From assembly GCA_023388075.1 (NCBI GenBank), contig JAEWGX010000050.1, forward strand, positions 1 through 20,621: DNA of 20,621 nucleotides, in the 5' to 3' direction. A model generated the notes under the pieces. That model worked only from the letters and a program-made list of their open reading frames with translations, was not told where the DNA came from and did no database searches. Every line of letters begins with the position of its first letter. Position 1 is the stretch's first letter. This document shows, one piece after another, positions 14,927-20,621 of the stretch. The DNA comes from Pseudomonadota bacterium. Lineage in GTDB: Bacteria; Pseudomonadota; Gammaproteobacteria; Burkholderiales; Burkholderiaceae_E. The position numbers and the translations under genes are program-made.

Positions 14927-15913
14927 CTAGTCCACCTGTGCCCCCGAGCGCCGGACCAGGTCGGACCACTTGGCGATCTCGGTGGCGCCGAACGCCACCA
15001 TCGCTTCCGGTTTCATGTCGCGCAGCTCCACGCCCTGCGAGCCGAGCTTGCCGCGGACCTCGTCGCTCGCGAGCGCGGTCGAGGCCGCCTCGCGCAACCG
15101 CGCCACGATCGGCTCCGGCGTGCCCGCCGGCGCGTAGAGCATGAACCAGGCGACCAGGTCGAAGCCGTCGTAGCCCTGGTCGGCGATGGGCGTCACGTCG
15201 GGCGCGGCGGAGCTGCGCGCGGCGCCCGAGACGCCGAGCGCACGAAGCTTGCCGCTCTTCACGTGCGGCATCACCGCGGCGGGGTGATAGAACATGAACT
15301 GGACCTGCCCGGACATCACGTCCGACATCGCCAGGCCGCCTTCCTTGTAGGGAACGTGCACGACTTCGCCGCCGAGCTTGGACTTGAGCAGCTCGCCGGC
15401 CAGGTGCCCCGAGGTGCCGTTGCCCGCCGAGGCGAACGAGATCCCGCCCGGGCGGGCCGCCTGCGCGGCGAGGTCGCGCAGCGAGCGCAGCTCCGAGTTG
15501 CCGGACACGACCAGCAGCGTCGGGGTGTAGCCGGCGAACGCGATGGGCACGAAGTCCTTCTGCGCATCGTAGGGCAGACGACGGTAGAGCGCCGTGTTGA
15601 TCGCATGGGTGCCGACGGTGCCCATCACCAGGCTGTAGCCGTCCGGGGTCGCCTTCGCGACCAGGTCGCTGCCGATGCTGCCGCCCGCGCCCGACCGGTT
15701 CTCCACCACCATCGTCTGGCCCAGCGCCTTGCCGAGACCTTCGGCGACGACCCGCGAGATGATGTCGGTGGTCGTGCCGGGCCCGAAGGGAACGACCATC
15801 CGGACCGGCCGGGTGGGGTAGTCCTGGGCCTGGGCGACGACAGCCGGAGCCGCGAGCGACGCGATCATGCCGGCGAGGGTGGCGAGGGTATGGCGGCGAA
15901 GGTTTCCGGTCAT
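14927..15913 (-). CDS. Bug/TctC-family periplasmic binding protein
   Basis: A 328-residue extracytoplasmic receptor of the tripartite tricarboxylate transporter (TctC/Bug) family. It has a signal peptide (about 1-27, ending AQAQ), then the family opening DYPTRPVRMVVPFGPGTTTDIISR and the VVENRSGAGGSIGSDLVAKATPDGYSL block, whose backbone amides usually hold carboxylates. PYKEGG and the C-terminal APAGTPEPIVARL are also typical. No TctA or TctB membrane partner is in the window. The protein may therefore act as an orphan receptor, use a distant permease or serve in sensing, as is common for the many Bug proteins of Burkholderiales. ATG 15911-15913 overlaps the CoA-transferase stop (ATGA), which ties it to the catabolic operon. 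Confidence 0.93.
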   Translation of the reverse strand: MTGNLRRHTLATLAGMIASLAAPAVVAQAQDYPTRPVRMVVPFGPGTTTDIISRVVAEGLGKALGQTMVVENRSGAGGSIGSDLVAKATPDGYSLVMGTVGTHAINTALYRRLPYDAQKDFVPIAFAGYTPTLLVVSGNSELRSLRDLAAQAARPGGISFASAGNGTSGHLAGELLKSKLGGEVVHVPYKEGGLAMSDVMSGQVQFMFYHPAAVMPHVKSGKLRALGVSGAARSSAAPDVTPIADQGYDGFDLVAWFMLYAPAGTPEPIVARLREAASTALASDEVRGKLGSQGVELRDMKPEAMVAFGATEIAKWSDLVRRSGAQVD

Positions 15914-17082
15914 GTCGATCCGTCGTAGGGTTTGGTGTCGGGTTCGGGTGCGGCGGTCCAGCCGTCGCGCAACGCGTCGTCATGCTGGCCGAGCAGCGGC
16001 GGCGCGGTGACCTTCAGCGCGCGTTCGCCGTCGAACGATACCGGTGAGCGCACGGTGCGAAACCGCCCGCCCGCGGGGTGGGGCGCGTCGACAAAGAGCT
16101 GCAGATGCTTCGCCTGGGGATCGCCGGGCACCTCGTCGGCGGTGTACATCGGCGCGTGCGGCACGTCCTCGGCGAGGAGCCGGTCGCACCAATCGGCGCG
16201 GTCCCGCTCCAGAAAGAGCGGGCCCAGCACCTCGATGATCGCTTCCTGGTTGGCGATGCGTGCCTCGCGCGAGGCGAAACGCGGGTCATCGAAGAGGTCC
16301 GGCCTGCCGAGCGCACGGGCAAGCCCTTGCCAGAACTTCGGCGGCGAGGACATGTGCAGCGCGATCCACTTGCCGTCGCGACACTTCATCACGTAGGACT
16401 GGGAGACGCTGGGCCGGCTGTACGGCCCCATCACCTCGTTCTCGGAAAAGAGGTGCGTGAATGCGTCGAGGTTGAAGTGCGCCATGGCCTCGAACATGGA
16501 GACTTCCACCGTGCGCCCACGGCCGGTGCGGCTGCGCTCGTAGAGGGCGCCGAGGATGCCATAGGCGGCATAGAAGCCGGTCAGCGCATCCGCGATGGCC
16601 GGGCCGACCACGCGTGGGTTGGCCGGATTGACCAGCAGCCCGAGGAAGCCCGCGGCGGCCTGGGCCACGGTGTCGTAGCTGGGGCGCGCCGCCGAAGGGC
16701 CGGTGCGGCCGAAGCCGCTGATCGCGCAGTACACCAGCCGCGGGTTCATGGCCTTCAGCCGCGCCTCGCCCGTAGACAGGCGATCGGCCACGCCGGGCCG
16801 GAAGTTCTGCAGGTAGACATCGGCATCGCGCACCAGCGCGTCGAAGCGAGCGAGGTCCGCCTCCTGGCGCGTGTCCAGCGCGATGCTGCGCTTGTTGCGG
16901 TTGTAGGTCTGGAAATGCGGGCTGTAGAGCCCGCCCTTGAACGCGCGAAACGGGTCTCCCGTGCCCGGCATCTCCACCTTCACGACATCGGCGCCCAGGT
17001 CGGCCAGCAGCATGCCGGCCGCCGGCCCGGTGATGAAGGTGCCGTGCTCGATGACGCGCACGCCCTCCAGGACCCGGGTCAC
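15910..17082 (-). CDS. Class III (CaiB/BaiF-type) CoA-transferase
   Basis: A 390-residue cytoplasmic enzyme that moves CoA from one carboxylate to another through an aspartyl-CoA intermediate. The N-terminus (LEGVRVIEHGTFITGPAAGMLLADLGADVVKVE), the NRNKRSIALD block and the YCAISGFGRTGP motif are standard. The catalytic aspartate is probably Asp165 in GPAIADALTG. It lies between a citryl-CoA-lyase-like gene and a Bug receptor, so it likely activates or recycles a di- or tricarboxylate. GTG at 17080-17082 is preferred as start: GGAGGG lies 7 nt upstream and the stop of the repeat-encoded frame overlaps it (GTGA). ATG at 17086-17088 is only 1 nt from that site, and a longer frame to 17136 would be read from the repeat. 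Confidence 0.92.
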   Translation of the reverse strand: MTRVLEGVRVIEHGTFITGPAAGMLLADLGADVVKVEMPGTGDPFRAFKGGLYSPHFQTYNRNKRSIALDTRQEADLARFDALVRDADVYLQNFRPGVADRLSTGEARLKAMNPRLVYCAISGFGRTGPSAARPSYDTVAQAAAGFLGLLVNPANPRVVGPAIADALTGFYAAYGILGALYERSRTGRGRTVEVSMFEAMAHFNLDAFTHLFSENEVMGPYSRPSVSQSYVMKCRDGKWIALHMSSPPKFWQGLARALGRPDLFDDPRFASREARIANQEAIIEVLGPLFLERDRADWCDRLLAEDVPHAPMYTADEVPGDPQAKHLQLFVDAPHPAGGRFRTVRSPVSFDGERALKVTAPPLLGQHDDALRDGWTAAPEPDTKPYDGST

Positions 17083-17165
17083 GGGCATGCCCTCCGCTGG
17101 CGACGCGCGACCACCTCGCCGAAGGAGGGGGCGCATCCTTCGCGCGGCCGGGCGGATGCGCTCAT
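17079..17165 (-). CDS. 28-codon frame in repeat copy C, bridging the lyase-like and CoA-transferase genes
   Basis: ATG at 17163-17165 overlaps the stop of the citrate-synthase-like gene (ATGA); TGA at 17079-17081 overlaps the preferred CoA-transferase start (GTGA). The deduced peptide begins MSASARPREG, like that of copy A, but a 1-nt deletion shifts the second half into another frame, rich in Arg and Val. Length is again 28 codons. No domain is recognisable. Similar coupling in both copies hints that an open path for ribosomes is what is kept, rather than the peptide. Confidence 0.35.
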   Translation of the reverse strand: MSASARPREGCAPSFGEVVARRQRRACP

Positions 17166-17166
17166 G
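17090..17166. repeat. Gene-junction repeat, copy C (between the lyase-like and CoA-transferase genes)
   Basis: A 77-bp diverged copy of the element at 12670-12749, same orientation. The main stem is GCGCATCC (17131-17138), a 15-nt loop differing by one base from copy A, then GGATGCGC (17154-17161). It pairs perfectly although two positions per arm differ from copy A, so the changes are compensatory. The two smaller hairpins are degraded (about 5 of 7 and 4 of 6 pairs). Confidence 0.8.
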
Positions 17167-17980
17167 GCTTGTCCGGCGTGTCGGCGAAGCCGGGGGGAAG
17201 CTCGCCGGTGTATTCGTAGCCCTTGGTGGCCTGGTACGAAAGCGCGAAGCCGGCGGGCTGCTCCAGCTCCTCGGCGAGGTGCGCGATCAGGCCGGCGGTC
17301 CGCGCGAGGATCGGCACGCCCTTCAGCGCAGCCACCGGAAAGCCCACGCCGAGCAGCACGGCGGGAATCGCAGCCGACACGTTGAGCCGAAGCTCGCGCT
17401 GGTAGATCGAGGGAATCGCCGCTTCGACCGCTTCGGCGATCGCCACGTAGCGCCGGTCGCCACCGGCTTGCCGCGAGACCTCGAAGAGGCGGGCGACGCG
17501 GGGATCCCGCGACTTGTGCTGCGGATGCCCGTAGCCCGGCACCGGCTCGCGTCGCTCGCGCAGGGCCGCGACGGCGTCGCGCGCCGCGCCCTGCAGGTCG
17601 TCGCCGGCAGCGCGCGCCGCCTCGTCGATCGCGACGAAGAGCCGGCCGGCGGTCTCGGAAGCGCCGAGGATCACGGATCCGCAGCCCAGGATGCCGGCCG
17701 CCACCGCGCCCTGCAACGCGTCCGGCGCTGCCGCGAGCGTCATGCGCGCCGCCTGCACGCTCGGCACGAATCCGTGCTCCGCGATCGCCACCAGGGTCGC
17801 ATCGAGCACCGCGCTGGCTGCCGCATCCGGCCGCCTGCCCGTGAGCAGCAGATGGAAATAGTCGCCGAATCCGATGCGGCCGATCAGGTCGTCGCAGAGG
17901 TCATGGCCGCGCACCACGATCCGGTGCTCGTTGGAGGTGCAGATCGCCGAGCGGGCGACCGTGGCCTTGCCGATCTTCAT
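17162..17980 (-). CDS. Citrate synthase/citryl-CoA lyase-like protein
   Basis: A 272-residue protein of the short citrate-synthase-fold group that is annotated as citryl-CoA lyase or citrate synthase-like; full citrate synthases are about 430 residues. Visible landmarks are His69 in EHGFVPS, His152 in GYGHPQHKSRDPR, and the LRLNVSAAIPAVLLGVGFP segment. The last aligns with the catalytic Asp segment (Asn-Val-Asp) of the family, but here the third residue is Ser202 (codon TCG). The enzyme may therefore be altered in mechanism, or the family assignment of this position may be wrong. It lies 13 bp after the dioxygenase and before the CoA-transferase, which suggests a role in making or cleaving a CoA thioester from the ring-cleavage route. 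ATG 17978-17980 has GAGG nearby. Confidence 0.82.
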   Translation of the reverse strand: MKIGKATVARSAICTSNEHRIVVRGHDLCDDLIGRIGFGDYFHLLLTGRRPDAAASAVLDATLVAIAEHGFVPSVQAARMTLAAAPDALQGAVAAGILGCGSVILGASETAGRLFVAIDEAARAAGDDLQGAARDAVAALRERREPVPGYGHPQHKSRDPRVARLFEVSRQAGGDRRYVAIAEAVEAAIPSIYQRELRLNVSAAIPAVLLGVGFPVAALKGVPILARTAGLIAHLAEELEQPAGFALSYQATKGYEYTGELPPGFADTPDKP

Positions 17981-17993
17981 GGGGCGCCTCGGG

Positions 17994-18884
17994 TCAGGCC
18001 GGCACCAGCCGGAAATCGTAGCGGGTCGAATGCCAGGGACCGTCCATCACGCGGCCGTCCGGGCCCTTGCCCGGCGGATGCTTCTCGTACGCCACCACGA
18101 GGCTGTCGCGCACGCCGAAGACGGCATCGGAATCCAGGTAGGGGCTGTCCTTGGCGAAGAGGTGCGTGGTGAGCGAGTGATGACCAGGCGCCTTCAGCAT
18201 CATGTGGATGTGCCCGGGACGGTTGGGGTGGCGCCCCATCATCCGCAGCATGTTGCCCACCGGCCCGTCATCGGGCACCGGGTAGTAGGACGGCTTGATC
18301 GACCAGAACCGGTAGCCGCCGTCGGCATCGGTGCGCAGCCGGCCGCGCAGCACCATCTGGGCCTCCTCGCCGCGCTGCATGTCGTAGATGCCGTCGCCGT
18401 CTCCCGACCAGATCTCCATCAGGCAGCCGGAGATCGGCTTGCCCTCGAGATCCGTGACCTTGCCGCTGTACCAGGCCGGCTCCCCTGGCGCGCTGCCGCG
18501 CAGGTCGGATCCGAGCGGCAGCTCCGGGGCGCCTTCCCAGAAGAACGGCCCCTGCACCGTCGCCTCGGTGGGCGGCAGCGGCTGCCCCGCCCCGCGCCCG
18601 GCCTTCACGCCAGCCGCCTGCGCGATGGCCACCACGAGCATCGAGATGCCCAGGGTATCCGACAACAGGATGAACTCCTGGCGCTTCTCGTCGCACATCT
18701 TGCCGGTGGCGGTCAGGAACTCGATGCCCTTCATCCACTCGTCGCCGGTGAGCTCCACCTCCTGCACGAAGGCGTGGGCATGCCTCACCAGCGCCGCCAT
18801 GATCTGGCGAAAGCGCGGGTCCGGCGACTCCGCCATCCGCGCGATCACTGCCTCGGCAAGCTGGTTGGCTTCGAGCTGGGCCAT
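17994..18884 (-). CDS. Intradiol ring-cleavage dioxygenase (catechol/hydroxyquinol 1,2-dioxygenase family)
   Basis: A 296-residue non-haem Fe(III) enzyme that opens a catechol-type ring between the two hydroxyls using O2. It has the N-terminal helical dimer domain (about 5-95; LTGDEWMKGIEFL) found in catechol and hydroxyquinol dioxygenases but not in protocatechuate dioxygenases. The catalytic domain shows Fe ligands Tyr167 (DGIYDMQ), Tyr201 (KPSYYPVPDDGPVG), His225 and His227 (RPGHIH), plus conserved Arg222. The divergent flavin monooxygenase would supply the substrate; hydroxyquinol or a substituted catechol is plausible, but the choice cannot be made from motifs alone. It is the first gene of the minus-strand catabolic block; GAGGAGA lies 6 nt before the ATG. 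Confidence 0.93.
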   Translation of the reverse strand: MAQLEANQLAEAVIARMAESPDPRFRQIMAALVRHAHAFVQEVELTGDEWMKGIEFLTATGKMCDEKRQEFILLSDTLGISMLVVAIAQAAGVKAGRGAGQPLPPTEATVQGPFFWEGAPELPLGSDLRGSAPGEPAWYSGKVTDLEGKPISGCLMEIWSGDGDGIYDMQRGEEAQMVLRGRLRTDADGGYRFWSIKPSYYPVPDDGPVGNMLRMMGRHPNRPGHIHMMLKAPGHHSLTTHLFAKDSPYLDSDAVFGVRDSLVVAYEKHPPGKGPDGRVMDGPWHSTRYDFRLVPA

Positions 18885-18910
18885 GGTGCGTCTCCTCTTC
18901 CGCCCGGAAC

Positions 18911-18916
18911 ATTATC
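18911..18916 (-). promoter_or_regulatory. Candidate -10 element for the dioxygenase operon
   Basis: On the minus strand GATAAT matches the -10 consensus at five of six bases and lies 26 bp upstream of the dioxygenase ATG, in one of few AT-rich spots of the divergent region. No -35 match is found at 16-18 bp, so an activator is likely needed. A small perfect inverted repeat, CGCGG-CAA-CCGCG (18922-18934), sits where such a factor could bind. Confidence 0.4.
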
Positions 18917-18979
18917 ATCTTCGCGGCAACCGCGACAGGCGGCCGCGACTCGGCCGACGTCAGCGCGGATCGCTTCGCT

Positions 18980-18985
18980 TATCAT
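18980..18985 (+). promoter_or_regulatory. Candidate -10 element for the monooxygenase gene
   Basis: TATCAT matches the -10 consensus at five of six bases. Transcription would start about 7 nt later, essentially at the GTG start codon (18994), which would make a leaderless mRNA. The -35 region is poor (ACGTCA at 17-bp spacing). TTATCATC here (18979-18986) is repeated at 18912-18919. Confidence 0.35.
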
Positions 18986-18993
18986 CCCCACGC

Positions 18994-20621
18994 GTGGAAG
19001 CGCATTCCCCCCCGTCGCCTTCGTCGCGGGCCGACGTCCTGATCGTCGGCGCCGGGCCGTGCGGCCTGATGCTCGCCTGCGAGCTCGGCCGGCGCGGCAT
19101 CGATTGCGTCGTGGCGGACCCGCGCGAGGCGGTTGCCGCGGTGCCCCAGGCCAACGCGACGCAGGCGCGAACCATGGAGCACTTCCGCCGGCTCGGTCTG
19201 TCCGAGCGCATCCGCTCGCTCGGCTTGCCCCCGGACCATCCCACCGACATCGCCTACGTCACGCGCTTCGCCGGCCACGAGCTCGCACGCCTGCGGCTGC
19301 CCACCGCCCGGCAGGCGCGCGAACAGGTCCGTCACCTCGGCGGCTCCTGGAGCGCGGCCGAGCTGCCGCACCGCGTCTCCCAGCGCTACGTGGAAGCCAC
19401 GCTGTTCGAGCATGTCCGTTCCCTGCCTTCGGTCCGGCTGCGGCTCGGCTGGAAGCTCCAGGACTTCAACGACCGCGGCGACCACGTCGTCGCGCGGATC
19501 ACCGCGACCGCCGCTCCCGACGAGGGGGAGAACGAATCGCTCTTCGCCCGCTTCCTTGTCGGTGCCGACGGCGCGCGCAGCTTCGTGCGCAGCCGGCTTG
19601 GCATTCGCCTCGGCGGCGTCACCGGCATCCGCCGCGACTTCATGGGCGGCCGGATGTTCGCGGTCCATCTGCGCTGCCCCGGGCTCTACGATGCCCTGCC
19701 ACATCCCAGGAGCTGGATGACCGTCACCATCAACGCCGAGCGCCGCGCCTTCATGTGCGCCCTCGACGGCGACGCCGAGTTCGTCTTCCATGCCGCCGTC
19801 CATCCCGACGAGGATGCTGCCCACTGGGGCGTACGCGAGGCGACGCGTGTCTTCGAGCAGGCGATGGGCAGGTCGTTTCCCATCGAGGTGCTCGCTACCG
19901 GGAGCTGGATCGCCGGCCATTCGCTGGTGGCCGAGCGGTTCGGCGACGGCAACGTCCTCATCGGTGGCGACGCCGCCCACCTCTTCACGCCCACCGGCGG
20001 CCTGGGCTACAACACCGCGGTGGAGGATGCCGTCAATCTCGGCTGGAAGCTGGCCGCGGTGCTGCGCGGGATCTCGCCACCGGCATTGCTCGCCACCTAC
20101 GAGCGCGAACGCAAGCCGCTTGCCGAGCGCAATACCGGCTATGCCCGGCGCTTCGCTGACTCGGTCGGCAACTTCAAGGCGACGCCGCTGCTCGAATCCG
20201 ACTCGCCCGAAGGCGACGCCGAGCGGGCCCGTGCGGGCGCCTATCTCGATGCCCATGCGCGGCTCGAGTTCAACATCCCGGGCGTCACCTTCGGCGGCCG
20301 CTACGACGATTCGCCGTTGATCGTGAAGGACGGCACGACACCACCGCCGGACGATGCGAGCGTCTACGTGCCGAGCGCCTGCCCGGGCGGACGTCCGCCG
20401 CATGCCTGGCTCGACGATGGCCGCTCGCTCTACGACAGCTTCGGACCCGACTGGACCCTGCTGGAACTCGGCGACACAGCGTTGGATACCGGGCCGTTTC
20501 GCGCCGCGGCGGCAGAGCTCGGCCTCGACCTCGCGGTGGTGGCCCATTCCCGGCCGGCGCTGCGCGAGCTCTACGAGGCGCCGCTCGTGCTGATCCGACC
20601 CGACCAGGTGGTCGCGTGGCG
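18994..20621 (+). CDS. FAD-dependent aromatic monooxygenase (PheA/TfdB/MhpA type), 3' end outside the window
   Basis: The frame is open from GTG 18994-18996 to the right edge (542 codons, incomplete). It encodes a class A flavoprotein hydroxylase that uses NAD(P)H and O2 to hydroxylate a phenol or aromatic acid. GAGPCG (19-24) binds the FAD adenine part, GADGARS (190-196) is the DG motif, and GGDAAHLFTPTGGLGYNTAVEDAVNLGWKLA (324-354 region) is the GD motif. The region after about 400 is the start of the thioredoxin-like C-terminal part seen in phenol-hydroxylase relatives. GTG is the only start codon between the Rossmann motif and a long start-free stretch upstream, yet no ribosome site precedes it. 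Divergence from the dioxygenase suggests shared control and consecutive reactions. Confidence 0.92.
   Translation, partial: MEAHSPPSPSSRADVLIVGAGPCGLMLACELGRRGIDCVVADPREAVAAVPQANATQARTMEHFRRLGLSERIRSLGLPPDHPTDIAYVTRFAGHELARLRLPTARQAREQVRHLGGSWSAAELPHRVSQRYVEATLFEHVRSLPSVRLRLGWKLQDFNDRGDHVVARITATAAPDEGENESLFARFLVGADGARSFVRSRLGIRLGGVTGIRRDFMGGRMFAVHLRCPGLYDALPHPRSWMTVTINAERRAFMCALDGDAEFVFHAAVHPDEDAAHWGVREATRVFEQAMGRSFPIEVLATGSWIAGHSLVAERFGDGNVLIGGDAAHLFTPTGGLGYNTAVEDAVNLGWKLAAVLRGISPPALLATYERERKPLAERNTGYARRFADSVGNFKATPLLESDSPEGDAERARAGAYLDAHARLEFNIPGVTFGGRYDDSPLIVKDGTTPPPDDASVYVPSACPGGRPPHAWLDDGRSLYDSFGPDWTLLELGDTALDTGPFRAAAAELGLDLAVVAHSRPALRELYEAPLVLIRPDQVVAW

Noticed and set aside
12587..17166. 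The repeat copies as a CRISPR array or insertion sequence ends
   Set aside because: Only three diverged copies are present, two in tandem and one 4.4 kb away. There are no regular spacers, no transposase gene and no target-site duplications.
17874..20159. 761-codon plus-strand frame across the divergent promoter region
   Set aside because: It runs antisense to the dioxygenase and then out of frame inside the monooxygenase, whose own frame carries all FAD motifs.
18982..20547. 521-codon minus-strand frame opposite the monooxygenase
   Set aside because: The plus-strand frame has GAGPCG, GADGARS and GGDAAH motifs; the minus-strand frame has none.

Overview
The window is a high-GC stretch of a chemoheterotrophic, aerobic proteobacterium. 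The best guess is a betaproteobacterium of the Burkholderiales type. Reasons are the very GC-rich third codon positions, a Bug/TctC-type binding protein, a LivHM-LivG-LivF importer, a TRAP importer, an aromatic ring-cleavage gene and an aa3-type oxidase cluster with a fused subunit I/III. This taxonomic call is an inference from gene content; no rRNA is present.

Layout, read along the minus strand (right to left), on which all but one gene lie: (1) 18884-10019, a catabolic and uptake block: intradiol ring-cleavage dioxygenase, citrate-synthase/citryl-CoA-lyase-like protein, class III CoA-transferase, Bug/TctC binding protein, then a complete branched-chain-amino-acid-type ABC importer (LivK, LivH, a LivM-LivG fusion, LivF). 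(2) 9956-4266, a second block starting at a recognisable promoter and palindrome: a 3-ketosteroid-dehydrogenase-like flavoprotein, an SDR dehydrogenase, and a three-part TRAP transporter (DctP, DctQ, DctM). (3) 4120-1, a terminal oxidase block: cytochrome-c-bearing subunit II, a fused subunit I-III, a small membrane protein and the start of a CtaG-like assembly factor. The only plus-strand gene, an aromatic flavoprotein monooxygenase (18994 to the right edge, incomplete), is divergent from the dioxygenase.

Together the right side reads as an aromatic-acid or phenol catabolic island: hydroxylation, intradiol ring opening, then probably CoA activation and a citryl-CoA-lyase-type step, fed by Liv and Bug binding proteins. 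No muconate cycloisomerase or maleylacetate reductase is in the window, so the lower pathway is unresolved. Genes are tightly packed, with many 4-nt stop/start overlaps.

The least ordinary feature is an ~80-bp structured repeat present three times (12587-12666, 12670-12749, 17090-17166), always directly after the stop codon of one gene and before the next. Two copies carry a 28-codon frame whose ATG overlaps the upstream stop and whose stop overlaps the downstream start. The main hairpin is perfect in two copies despite two base-pair differences, i.e. compensatory change. Other points of interest are an oxidase lacking the K-channel lysine, a citrate-synthase-like protein lacking the expected catalytic aspartate, and a possibly leaderless monooxygenase mRNA.
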